A DNA stretch of 62,000 nt from Branchiostoma floridae. Its lineage: Eukaryota > Chordata > Leptocardii > Amphioxiformes > Branchiostomatidae. The notes beneath the pieces are model-generated. The model saw only the letters and a list, made by a program, of their open reading frames with translations, was not told the DNA's origin and ran no database searches. Numbering within the stretch: position 1 is the stretch's first letter; every line of letters begins with the position of its first letter. Made by a program: the position numbers and the translations under genes. The stretch spans positions 15,419,434 through 15,481,433 of the forward strand of contig NC_049987.1 of NCBI RefSeq assembly GCF_000003815.2, written 5' to 3'. This document shows positions 1-12,800 of this stretch, in pieces.

Positions 1-211
1 GGGAACGTCCGTACACATTTGCGAGCCAACAGGAATCGTGACTGTTTTTTCGAGTACTGCTGTACAAGTAGCTGACCGATTGATCTAAATTGAAATGGAT
101 GGGACTACGGATTTTTTCTGCGTGTCCCTGGATGCTACATAGTTCTAATAAGGTGTTGTTTAACATACAGCGGACCCAAGACGACGACCAACAACATAGG
201 CGAGGATTGAG
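1..211 (+). other. Possible end of an exon of an upstream gene
   Basis: The left edge runs up to GATTGAG|GTAAGATAT, a good donor. No long reading frame, so at most a non-coding or 5'UTR exon. Weak. Confidence 0.15.
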
Positions 212-2852
212 GTAAGATATATACTTTTCCTTTCTTGTTTACAAATCTACGTTTTTGGGGAGATTAAGTTAAGGTTAAGTCCCAGAGTGGCAGTGGATTG
301 TTGTCCACTGTGTTGTGGGCATTCTTTTGGGAGGTGGAGCCAATCAAACTTCTTCAACCGTCTTTTACCTCCCCAAACGATGTCAGGTATCCATATTTAC
401 ACCTGAGATCCCAACAAACACATTGTAGTTCGCGTTCCGACATTCGAATAATGATGAACATGCCTGTCAGTCTTCTGAGCTACTACTGAAGGCCGTCGGA
501 CATTATATTCACTTCGGAGATTTCCGTTTATTGCACACAACCAATCACGGTCATATTTTGAGGCTTTGTTTCCCGCGTTACCGCCTTTGTTGGCACCGCG
601 CGCTGTTGGTTGTGATTGGCGGCAAGTAACTGAACGCCCCTTCCTTGCGGTACATCTAAAGGCTGCTGCCATGGTAACTTCACGTAACACAGCATTTTCT
701 ACGCGGATCGGTTTACATACGTCTTGTACTGCGTGGTAGTTCCCAAACCCGACCACTCGCTGCTGAACAAATTATAAGTGGAGAAAGGGGGTGTTCTGAC
801 TGCAAAATTTCAGGGTGCGAAGTGGGTTTAAAATTATGTTGCGCCAAGCAAAATGTGGTTTAATAATACGCAACCGGGCATTTCGCAGGCTGAAGTCTTA
901 ACATGAAAAATGCCTCCGTCGTCTTTCCTCCTTGTAAGCAGACCGAGAGCACACCGAGAAGAAGCGAACGTTGTCTCCTGGCTGTTTCACACACGGTATT
1001 TTGTCACCATGCAGTCGTCTTCCAGAGCGTTCCAAATTATGGAAGAAAATGAGCATATGCATCTCCTCGTCATTTTCTCATCAGCGCGCCGGCTTCGTAG
1101 GAAGGTATTAGATTGGGCGTGATAATTTCTCCGCCCACCTCACGGACAGTCTGAATATGAAAGCGGCGTGTTTACATATTTCTGTGGAGGTTTCGCAAAA
1201 TTCCACGGTAGAAATTTACGTAATGTTTCTGCCGGGATTAAATATTCCGGTCGGGATCGGGAACAAACGCCAACAAATCGTATGCATGAACATAACGCAA
1301 AGAAACCAAGGGTTTTAAAATCATGGAGACATTCATTTTCCTGATAAGTCCTCTCCGACCTCAAACTCGGTCGGTAGACACTTACTTGCCACAAACACGG
1401 TTATAAAATACATTAGAACTTAGAGAAGTAAACTACAACGTGTGACAAAACAGTCCCGCGATTTGAAGGAAGGGAAATCTTGGCGGAGAGGGCGTTCGGC
1501 AATGATAATAACGACGATAAAAGAAGCAACGGATACCCAATCTCAAGTGCATGATTTGCCTCGCAAATTGCGCAAAGTTGCGTTTTAGAGGGTTTAAAAA
1601 TCCAAATTTTCGGCGCTCGCCCCTCCCCCCCGACATATCTCCTGGACGCATTGATCTAAAAAGCTGGCGGGAATGCTGAACAAAAGACAATCGTACCCAT
1701 ACTTGGGCTGATGTCTCAGTTACTTAATCAAAGCAGTTCTACACTCTCACTTTATTGGGGGGGGGGGATGGGGTTGGGGGGCGGGCGAAGTGAGAACTAG
1801 AAGAAGTCAACCATACAATATTCCTACCAACATTTGTATGTTCGTAAATAATATCTTCAAAATTGAGGTGTCGACAATGTAAGGTAGTTGCTCAAACATT
1901 CATAAAAAGGTCTTTTGTATTGTCACGCAATATAAGGACGGCTGTATTGATGGAAAAGGTAAGTTTTCTGAACGAATACTTCATCAAGCGAGAGAAAATA
2001 AGCTAGACCGCAAAATGACAACTTCACGTAATTACGAATCTAATTCCCGTTGTCCAAATCTCATCAGATCAGGACAAACAATCTGGTCATTGCTAAACCT
2101 TCCTGTTTTCACGAGTATTATATACATGGCACAAACCATTATAGCATTTTGAAAAACTCAAATCAAATCAGAACAAGAGACGGTAGGTTACATACTCGAT
2201 TATCTTACAAAAACAGCTACCGCGAAAAAAACGTACATCGTCACGCAGGGACGAGCAGACGACATGCCAAATTACGTACAAATGCGACAAAGGGAACATA
2301 TAGATACAAATGCGAACACCCGTCACATCTGACAACTACAGTACTTTGTCTCTGGAGGTTCCCTTCGTCAAAGAGTAAAGAGGGGTACATCAGGTCCCTA
2401 AAAACTCTCGACGGGAATGACTACTTGCACATTGAAAGTAATCAACGAAATAGCAAGTGGTTAAAACTAAATATCAAAAATATAAAGCAGAATAAGAAGA
2501 TGATTGACTTTTTCACCGCACATTTGATGCTCACCTGCTGTTTACAACTTGTGTTCCAGCACGATGCGTACGTGTCACAGCGAGGAACCCTCCCAGCCGC
2601 AGAGAAATGTCTGAGGTGTGTTCGGCAAAGGCAGAAGAAACATACATATAGGAGAAGAAAGGGGCGTGCTACAGAAAAGGTCAGATTTGCTGTTCAGGTA
2701 AAAATGAAATCACCAATCACATGTATGTATGTACATGCGTTGGACGCGGTTGGTCAATTTGAATTAAGGTGTTCATCATCATAGCGTTCCGTGCCAGTAC
2801 TGCAGTCAGGCCACGTGTTGAGTTTGTTAAACGAAAATCAACATATTAGTAT
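212..2852. other. No recognisable gene
   Basis: CCAAT-like words, GC-richer patches (560-700, 1440-1640) and a G-run near 1757 are seen. An AT-rich open frame at 2050-2784 has no recognisable domain. Nothing else to support. Confidence 0.4.
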
Positions 2853-3092
2853 AGACTCCCTTGCAGTCTTCGGAACGGGGCTGTTTTTTATGGGGGGGGG
2901 GGGGGGGCTTGGTCCGCGATTTTCAACGTTGGCTATGTTCTATTGTGAGTTTGTTGAGGAAGGGAGTTTGCCATGATAGCGAGTTTCTGAGGGGGCAAAC
3001 TCACAATAGAACATAGCCAACGTTGAAAGTCGCGGAAAAAACCGCCCCCCCCCAAAAAAAAAAGCTCCGTTCCGAAGACTGCAAGGGAGTCT
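2853..3092. repeat. Palindromic MITE-like hairpin
   Basis: Arms of about 100 bases are near-perfect inverted copies: AGACTCCCTTGCAGTCTTCG on the left and its complement at the right end, with poly-G and poly-C in matching places. The loop is about 40 bases. Foldback MITE or recent inverted duplication. Confidence 0.85.
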
Positions 3093-3120
3093 AATCTTAG
3101 TAGACCTCAAGTCATGGATA

Positions 3121-4165
3121 GATACCGTGGGAACCACACGTTATTCAGTTACGTAACACTGTCAGTTTCGTTATATAAGTTCGTAAAAATGAGGCGTGTG
3201 AGATCTGAGATACCGTGGGAACCACACGTTAATCCGTTACGTAACACTATCAGTTACGTTATATAAGTTGCTAAATGAGGTGTGTGAGATCTGTGAGCCG
3301 CCGTCAGCCCTCTTTCCCCATTTACCTACTTGTTAAGGATAATTGCTGGCCACTTCTGCAAACCTATAATTTAGTTGTAGTGAAGTGTATGATATATGCG
3401 GGAACCAATTCTAGGATAGGACTCGTTATATAACAGTGATGACACTAATGCTTACCTTTCGGGTTTTTCAAGGACAGTGAAAATTGGGCAGCCTTTAGCA
3501 CAGAACGATAGTGTATGGGCGAATCAACAAGAATTCCTTGGCCTAGCGTCTATGATCTAACCTTTATTCTCCCAGCCTTTAGTTAAGCTTCATAGGATTT
3601 TGAATTCTTTCACATATTCCGAAATAAATTCCTTTGGGTTGATTTTCCTTCTGTACATTACGTGCTCATGTCTTCTTAGTGTTCTTCGTCTTGCCCATTT
3701 GATCGTCCTTCATTAATTGCTGCCTTTAATTTCTTAATGTAACTACCTGACTACTGTGTCGAATTTCTAGCTGGGGATTGATTGGTGTTGAGTACATCTT
3801 TTCCTCTAAATTGTGAACTGTAAAATATTTTGCTGAGTTAAAGGCTGCCCAATTTTCACTGTCTTTGAAAAACCTGAGAGGTGAGCATTAGGTGTCATCA
3901 CTATTATATAACGAATCCTATCCTAGAATTGGTTCCCGCATATATCATACACTTCACTACAACTAAATCATAGGTTTGCAGAAGTGGCCAGCAATTATCC
4001 TTATCAAGTAGGTAAATGGGTGAAGAGGGCTGACGGCGAGGCACAGATCTCACACACCTCATTTAGCAACTTATATAACGTAACTGATAGTGTTACGTAA
4101 CGGATTAACGTGTGGTTCCCACGGTATCTCAGATCTCACACACCTCATTTACCAACTTATATAAG
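3121..4165. mobile_element. Long foldback element with duplicated outer units
   Basis: Arms 3209-3499 and 3839-4128 are about 290-base inverted copies of each other, flanking a unique 340-base centre with no long frame. An 88-base outer unit beginning GATACCGTGGGAACCACACG is repeated in tandem at 3121 and 3209 on the left and partly after 4128 on the right. No transposase. Typical of non-autonomous foldback or TIR elements. Confidence 0.85.
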
Positions 4166-4428
4166 ATAATTACTGGTGGTTTTTGCAAAGCTATGAATGT
4201 CTTTGATTATCACAGAGGGTACTGTGGGAACCTCAACATGGATCCGTTACGTAATATTTACTGCATCTTGTTACAAAATAATTCATCGTTTAAATGCCCC
4301 CAAATCATATAGAATAAAATATCAAATCAAACAAAGCCTCCTTTCTTGCTTATCAAACCATAGGCGGTAGGCCATCGAGTTTTTGTTGAAATCAGTATTA
4401 GTTTGCTGTAACAAAAATCTTACTCCAC

Positions 4429-4600
4429 GGAAAGATTCCCAAGAATCGTACACTTATTACACACACTCTGTACTCGGTCGACGGAAAGATTCCCGAGAAT
4501 TGTACACTTTAACATACTGTGTACTCGGTCCAGGGAAAGATTCCCGACAATCATACACGTAGCGGTTACACAAACACGCTGTCGATTCCAAAGAATCACA
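4429..4600. repeat. Tandem repeat, about 54-base unit, three degenerate copies
   Basis: Each unit starts GGAAAGATTCCC and ends near GTACTCGGTC, beginning near 4431, 4485 and 4534; the last copy is decayed. Confidence 0.75.
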
Positions 4601-5392
4601 CATACGAACACATGCCGTAATCACCCGAACTTTGCCGAACACAGACTTCCGAACGCTTTGGTGTTAAGAACAATAATGAATAGGTAGGAAACGCCGTTTC
4701 AAAAGCCCTTGTTTTCGGCGAAATGCCGCAATGAAATAAAACACGTTGATACTACTTATTATCTAGGTGTTACTTACTAGCCATGTGAGATTACTTGGGA
4801 CACAACACCTAATAATAAAGAAGATATGCAGCATTTTGTAAAGTCCGATTTCCGGGGAACAGCGTTACCAGCAGTACCATATCTGGCCGTTAGGGTCGCT
4901 GCTGCACAAGACGATTACATCATTGCTAGCCAATCAGACGCGAGACTCAGAAAAGTTCCCGCGAAAGTTTCAGTGCACCAAGTACGCCGCGTGTATGATT
5001 ACCTTTTCACCTTTGCCAGAATGGCTAAGGTTATGTTTTAGGCTTGTGAGTCTGTCTGTCTGTGTGTGTGTGTTAACAGCATAACCCAAGAAGCCTTTGA
5101 TGGATACCGGTGATATTTGGTAGGTGGATAGGGGTCGGGAAAACGAAGGTCATGTTCGATAATGGGCCCCCTAGCGGCTTACTAAGGTACTGCAGCAGAA
5201 CCTCAATTTTTGATATCTCGTGTTCTGGGCATGCTGTGGTTATGATGCATGCAATCTCTCAACGTCATCCCAAAAACATGATTCATAATCAAACCTTGGA
5301 TGAACCATGTAATAAGTCGTTTAAGAGTTACAGGAGTTAGAAAGGGCGGACCTGAATTGTACTTTTTTTTTTTTAAATTTCCATTCTCCAAC
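4601..5392. other. Intergenic, with dispersed repeat copy at 5100-5240
   Basis: The segment around GGGCCCCCTAGCGGCTTACT (5164) matches, on the other strand, 8560-8700, and shares its core with 13870 and 31395. This is a dispersed repeat of this genome. No gene is seen. Confidence 0.6.
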
Positions 5393-5398
5393 TTTATT
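5393..5398 (-). promoter_or_regulatory. Candidate polyadenylation signal of the polycystin gene
   Basis: AATAAA on the minus strand about 500 bases after the stop, followed within 30 bases by a genomic A-run. A second AATAAA lies at 5786-5791. Either would give a plausible 3'UTR; transcript data would decide. Confidence 0.4.
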
Positions 5399-5895
5399 GT
5401 AGACATATGTACTCCTATTCACAATTTCGTTATATATAACCACTCAACGATCAACTTTACACAAAAAGATTATTGATAACTCATTGAATAAATAAGCACA
5501 GTATTAGGCTGGACCAACAACAAAGTTGCAAGCTTACAGGGTAAGTATGTTGCCTTATATGCATACAAATCGATTCAAATTTAATGGCCTGCCACTTAAA
5601 CAAGCATTAATTTCCAACAATGGATAACTGCTAGTAATATGATAAATACACAGTTGAACTTAAATGCCATAGAATAGTTGATAGCCCAATCATTATAATT
5701 ACTTAGAAAACTGCTTACATATAGCCCTATCAAAACATTTTATAACACAGTTCAAAACTATCTCAATGAACTTTATACAGTACAATTTATTTTAATCACA
5801 GACATACAAATCAAATGTGCTTACAAGCGTCCAATTCAAGCCATTAAAACATATTTACAGCCAGATATGAATGACGGTAGGTAAAATGACATTAT

Positions 5896-6131
5896 TTAGA
5901 CATCTGAATCCGTATCTGATGCTGGTTCGATATGTATTGTCACTTTACACTCAGTATCAATGACTGGACAGGACTGCTTCTGAGAGGCACGTGTTTGGCA
6001 CTTTGGTGCCCTGACGTTGACACGGCTCCGGTTGTCCCGTGGAAGGAGGGAGTTACAGATGTCCAGACTTTCATCAAGCCCCTCCTGAAGAAGGCGTAGG
6101 TTAGCTTGCAGCTCTTCCAGCTTCGGTGCAC
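5896..6131 (-). CDS. Polycystin exon 37: cytoplasmic tail and stop
   Basis: Phase 1 entry after TTCTGCAG; TAA at 5898-5896. LEELQANLRLLQEGLDESLD is a short amphipathic or coiled-coil helix like the tail coiled coil of polycystins. The protein ends ASDTDSDV, an acidic tail with a class-I PDZ-ligand-like S-x-V end. No EF hand is visible. Confidence 0.9.
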
Positions 6132-9100
6132 CTGCAGAAAACAAAGCAGAGCAATTCTGATTGACGACTAGTTTTACCACCTCTAAAGTATACTTCCTGT
6201 CATTGCAGCAAGTATGACCTTTTGTGGTCATCTACCCACTCACTGACTCTCTGCCACTCTACTGTCAGATAACAACAAACACGCACCAGTCCAAACACGC
6301 ACACACTCACATGGACCAAAAACTCCGTAAATGAGATTAAAACCGTTATGATTGTGACATGAATTTCGTTTCTCTAAAGGCAACAATTACCTCATACCTT
6401 TACCAAATGTTTCAAGTGACTTATTATTAATGTTTTTCATGGCCGTATGCAAATAAGGTCCTCATCTACGCTGCATACATTATATCAGCCGATCACCTTC
6501 TTTACCCAAACAACACTGTACTAGTATATAAGTCGTGTCTAGGCAAATAAGGCTGTTGTGGCATTTCCTTATAAACCTCATGTGAAGTTAACTTATAAGT
6601 TTCTTGCAAGTTCAATGCTATCACTAGCTTGCTTCGGGTAACTTTACCTGCTTTGTCCTGATTGTTTGGTGGGCTGTGGAAACCCAACATGGCATTGAAG
6701 CTCCTCCACACGTGATCGGCAAGTTCACGGTCATGGGTGACGTCAACGCCAGCGGAAATGGCGTCACAGATGATGGTCATGAGGAAGTTCACCAGGAGGA
6801 TGAAGATGCAGATCATGAATGTGGAGAAGAAGATCGGCCCGGTAATGGGGTTGGAATCCAGCATTTCATTGGCAAAAAACCTACAAAACAAGAAATCATA
6901 GATCTAATACGTCCGTGAAATACATTTTTTTTTTGTGTGTGTGTGTGTGTGGGGGGGGGGGTGTATTTGTCTTATTCATTATTGTGATTTTTGCGCTTAT
7001 TCTGTCAATACATTTTCCTGTCTCTCAAAGTAAAGCAGGCATTAGTATAGCAGGAAATTGAAGACAGGGAATACATAGCATATTCTAGGACCTTTGACCT
7101 AATGTATGTGGAAACCAGTTACGTTTATACTATTGCATTGAAATAACTACAGACTGATACACAATAAAAAAAGCAGACACACAGAAATCCAAATCTTCGT
7201 ACATGGAAAAAAAGCACACAGAAATTCACATATCGATACCATTCTTCAGATAATGACGTAACATAAATACTTTTGGATTTAGTCAATTAACGACAACCTT
7301 TATGCATCATCATTTTATGCAGATACATAGATGCTTTCACAATCATATGGAAAACATACCTGCCAAGCATCATCTCAAATAGCGCGTATGTTGTTTGGTA
7401 CAGGTCTGAGTAGGACTCTATGTGGCTCCCAAACACAAGGTACCCTGGAAACAAAATTCAAATACACAAGGTGCCAAAATCAAACACACGTTTCGTGCAG
7501 AATCTCGGACGTGCCAGTACAACCAATCGTGATCAATGCTATATGTTGAATGGCCAGCAAAACATTACATGACAAATGAATGTGCAGCTTTCAATAAGAT
7601 CAAGCTGTAGCACGTATTTCCTTGGTTACTAGAATGATGATCGGATCGCTCTTAAACACCCTGAATGTAAAATAGCACTGGCGATGTAACCGACATCAGC
7701 ATACACTGGTATTTCAAAACATCCCTTTGCACATACCGGAGCTGATGAAGGCCGTGAAGGCAACTACAGCAACGACCAAGAACGACAGGAGCTCCTCCTT
7801 CATGATGCCGGGTAGAGCCAGGAGTTTGCCGATTGTTTGACTGAAGCGGACTATGCGCAGCAAGGAGATGGTGTTGATGAAGACGGTGATACCCAAGACG
7901 TGTTTGAAACAAGCATCCCACCAAGCAGCGGTTGTCAGGTCCACAAAGTCTTTGAATCCCAGATCTCCTGGTTAACAAAAACACAAAAGATATATCAAAT
8001 CCCGGACGTTCTGTAGTAGTACTATGGAAAGCCACTAATGGTCAGGGAGTCCAATCATTTCTCCATTACCCATCTAACATCTCATCAAGTTTAATATGAA
8101 TATGGATAAGGGCATAGTCTTTTAAGGTTTTTTTTTTCTTTATGCACTTGTATATACAATTTGTTGCATGTCATGTATTTGTATTCACGCTATATGTAAT
8201 GTATGTTTTCCAGGACCCCAATGAAAAGTGGAGGCATGCCACTGAGATGGACCATCCTGGTCAAAAAAATGTGGGTTCCGCTATATATGATGCCTATTTT
8301 CAAACTTGACCTTTGTCGCCCCGACACCTACCATCCTACAAATTTTCATGATGACCCGTCGACAGCTTCTCGAGTTATTCACACAAACGTCCACAGCCGT
8401 TCCACCATAGCACGACCAAAAAAAAACCTTCTTGGCGTGGGTAATCAATGAATCAAAGAATGAATAAAAAAATATGACGATCCGTCAACCCATTCTTGAG
8501 TTATTTCCTTTCAAAGTTTCAAAACAAACTGCTAGGAAGGGGGCAGACCTACACCACTTACTCTCTGTCCCAAGAGCTATCTACCACTCAAAAATTATGA
8601 CTACAGCATGTCCAGAACTCGAGATATCAGACCCGTAATTTCCACTAGTACTACAGTACCATAATAAGCCGCTAGGGGGCCCAACATCCGATCGTTTCAT
8701 TAAGTAAGGGAATTAAGGCAGAATGTGTAAAAGCTGGACAAACCATTGCTCCTGGCCACCAAGGCGAGTGTATCAGCAGCCACGGCGTACCGCTTGATGA
8801 AGACGGAGATGGTTGTTGCCGTGCTGATGAGGCTGAACCATCCAACAGCATTCCACGGAGAAGTAAAATACACCCACCCTGTATCTACCACTGACTTAAC
8901 CTCCTTGAAGTGTATGACTAAGAAGAGAAGTGTGAATACGATGTGCAGAAACAGACTAGTGTAGTCATTAGCGCTTTCGTATTGAAACAATCGAAACAAC
9001 GTGGTTTTTGCTTCTGGCATGAGACTGCCAATTTCAGAATGGTCTATGACCATGTGCACAACGCTGAACAGCTTCAAATTGGGGTTGTAGAAGTTGATGT

Positions 9101-9848
9101 CGATTGTAAAGGACTCTGTGTATTTATCTAAATACTCGGAATCTTTCAAAGCATTAATGAACGACATAGCGTTGCCATAGCCAAGAGGGAAGTCGAGAGA
9201 GTGAATGTTCTTGCAGTCAGATGAGTAGTTGGGGTGGTTAGAGAGGGCAGGAAAGAGGAATCGCCAACTGGTACAAGAGGTGTTCCCTGGTTGAACATCC
9301 CAGCCTCGGCCATCATGTTTCTCCTTCGCCATGGTACCTGGATTAAAAAAAATCACAATTGGCAAAATTGCCATGTTTCTTCAGGACCTCAATTATCCGA
9401 AGAAAACTATTGTATAGATCTGAAGCCATTGACATGTCAGTATAATGTTGTACATATTGTTGAATAAAGCTACTTCGTAGGTGCATAATGCATTCATCCA
9501 CGAAGAAAGCACAGTGCGAGTTTGGCATGTAAACTGCTTATAGAAGAAAAAAGATAAACACAAGGATTTCCCAAACTTAGGTGATGAAACGGTAAGTAGA
9601 AAACTCCAGAAGATATACCTGGATGTTGTCTCATCTGTGTCAGGTGTGCAGGGCCGATGCGGAAGGCCGCGGTGTTGTGCGCGAACTGCCGGTCTAAGTA
9701 CCGCATCTTCCGCCCGTTGTACCAGGATGATGGGTGGAGGGTTGGCAACAGCACCTCCTCAAGCCAGGAGTACAACTGATCAGGTGTCCTGATCTGGACG
9801 AGAAATAAAGTGTTATTACGGTCACCAATGTTTTCAGTAGCGTTTTTA

Positions 9849-9884
<36 letters not shown>

Positions 9885-12800
9885 AGACTGACAAAAATCG
9901 ACGATCTCTGGATGGAATATTGGTATTTAGTATGTGGGTAGGTATGGAAGAGACATTGAACTGAAAATTTCGGGTCCCCTAGCAGCTTGTTACTCTGGTC
10001 CTGTTGATGTCCATATCAAAAGCGATACAACAGTTCTCCACGAATGGTGTTTATATAATATTATGTATGTTTGTACGCATGTCTGTATGTATGCGTCTGT
10101 TGGTGTGTATGTGCATATTTTCAAATGTTTGCCTGTGTGTGTCTGTATGTGTACATGTATACATATGTGTTGTGTCTGCACGTGTGTCTCACACTGTGCA
10201 GTGTGTGTATGAATACGTTTCTGTGTGTGTCTGTGTTGATGTGTGTCTGTGTGTGTGCCTGTGTGTGTGTTTCTGTGCGTGTGTGTAGTTTATTCTATTT
10301 GTGCAAAATGATAATAAACGTGAGAATTCTACCCAACACGTACAATTCGTCTGAAAATGATCATTTGTTTAGTAGCTCACCGTATCATACACGTTCAGAA
10401 TGCTGCTGGACAGTGTCTGCCTCTCGTGGAAGGCCAGTGTGTCCTTGTCCATCTGTGCGGCGTAGAACAGGAGGGCCACGAAGGCTAACAGCAGGACGAA
10501 CTCCATCAGCGTCGAGGCAGACTTCTTATTCAGCTCCTTTTTCTTCTTAGCCGACTTGAGATTTACTGTTGCAGGTCGAAGGAGTTTCTTTGGTGCTAGA
10601 AGATAGGAAAGTCAAACAGGAATGATGGTTGAAGAGCCGTATTGTTGCCGACATTGTTATGATCATGGTCGCACTTCAGGTTAGTTTAGGAAGATAAACA
10701 AGACACCACGATGACAGAATATTAGATCACGTACAAGAAAAATTCAGACTCAAATTGTGAAACACATGTATAACCATTTCAGACAATTGTGATTCCCTTA
10801 TGTTACTTCAATCCAGGGCTGCATTTAGAACCTGCCTCTTTTTCACAGGACCGAAATGTGTATGTTGGGACGAAAAAGAACCCAGTGGATAGCAAGCAAA
10901 AGTATTGAGCCAGCGGTCAGTACGGAGAATAGTACTCATGCTAAAAGAATGTACACATTTCGTCCAAAAAACTTACCATCATGACATGAAATGGATGAAA
11001 CTGTACTTTCATACGTTAAAATGACACATGTAAGTAAGAAAATTAATAACATTGACGAACGATGAAAATGCTCAGCAGAACATTTAATTTATATCCTAAA
11101 CAACGAGATGATAAAATACCTTCTCCATATCTCGTGCATTGGAGAGATTGTTTTAGAGATACATCTTATAGGTTCATAATCAAACACAATCGTATCCAAA
11201 CAACGAATCTCGAAAGTTTTTGCGTCCAAACCTGTAGTGTTCCACAGGTTGAGCTGCAAGTCGTCTTTCGGGATAGCCGGCGGCCTGGCGAGGTACGGGA
11301 GGCTAAAGATGGCAGCCAGGACCACACCAAGCACAAAGATCTGTTCAGAGAGAGTAAGATGGTACCGGTTGTATTGTCATAGAACGTCCTCAAAAAGATA
11401 TTACACATATGCCATTGTAAAGATAATGCCATTATGTCGTATAAATTTTCCATGGTTTAACAATAGAAAACAGTAACAAAAAGAAAAGAGAGATTATCAT
11501 ATTACTTTCACTAGAGTTGGTACAATATTGTTTTTGTCATAGTGTCGTGGTGGCGCTTTGAATAATGTTCATTAACGTGAATCGGTACATCTATACGGCA
11601 ATCTGCTGTACAGCATATATGCGAGTGTACCTAACCTTTGCTATGATGTTTTATTTCGTAACAAGGGTTTATGGTTACTGTAAATGCATTTAAGTTCGCA
11701 GGTATTTAATTTCGCGGTAGCGGAAAAAGGACTTTTCGCGGTGGTTTTAAATTCGCGGGTGCACCATGTACTGTAGTCTCTTACTGCCAGGGAAAATGTT
11801 CGCGGTGGTTTTAAGTTCGCGGCGAAGTGACCACCGCGAAAACCGCCAACATAAAACCACCGCGAACATTTCTGCATTTACAGAATTAATCAAAATCCTC
11901 TCTATAAGACGAAACGCCATGGCTAAGGTCAGGTTACCCACACATATATGTTGCTCCTGTAATATTAGGCATGTTACTGATATGTGTATGTAAGAAAGGA
12001 GTAGAAACAGAAAGAAACAAATCCTGTCTCCCGGGATTCAAACCCGCGCCTAACCCGGGCCGCCAGATCACAAATCCAGACGCTAAACCGCTACGCTAAA
12101 AGTTTGGCATGATCGGTTACAAACTCCGTTACAAGTCCAATAAGTTACCTGAAGGGTTTCCACCACACTGATGGATCCCATGAAGGACAGGATGAAGGCC
12201 TTCATCCAGGCGTCACTCCTCTCCTTGCCCCAGTCCATACTGTACAGGATGACGAAGAACGCGGAGCAGGTGGACACCAGGAACACGGCCATCCACGCCA
12301 CGTACCTGGCCATGCGGCGCACGGACTTCTGCAGATGGCCTGGGGTCAGGAAACAGTGATTTGGATAGCAAATTTTCTTACGTAGGAGGAGAAATTAAAA
12401 CTCACAAGGCATTTAGTCTTCTTCCGTGTCAACCATTAAAAATAATAATGATAATAATAGTGTCACAGCTCAGTTAAAGACGTGCTTGATTAGTTTACAT
12501 ACTTTGCTTGGACGTGCCGATAGCCATCTCCGGTGTGCTCACAGTCAGTGGCACCTCCATGCGGAATAGTTGTACAACAACCAGATTGACCGGAAATACA
12601 GTCAGGATAGTCATGAGACTGGTGTACAGCTCCTGTGAATACATTTACATTTAGGAGGTAACACATTCTAGGAGTAACACATTGATGAGGTAACACATTT
12701 AGCTCGTTTAGTAGTACGAATTCCTTAAGCTTTCTTTTGAACTGATCCGAAGAAATGCACTGAAGACGATAGTAATATAGTGGCATTAAATAGGAACGGT

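Noticed and set aside
2050-2784. 244-codon open frame on the plus strand
   Set aside because: The longest frame outside known features in the left end, but it has no domain, an odd composition rich in Asn/Lys/His/Arg, no exon borders and no ATG at its left end. Chance frame in AT-rich DNA is more likely.
4429-4600. CRISPR-like array
   Set aside because: Units are adjacent without unique spacers, degenerate, and in animal DNA.
8700-9374. A separate polycystin-2 gene
   Set aside because: The channel block is joined by phase to PLAT exons upstream, so it is the end of the same polycystin-1-type gene.
12028-12105. A working tRNA gene
   Set aside because: A and B boxes are present but the acceptor and anticodon stems do not pair well; it fits a SINE head.
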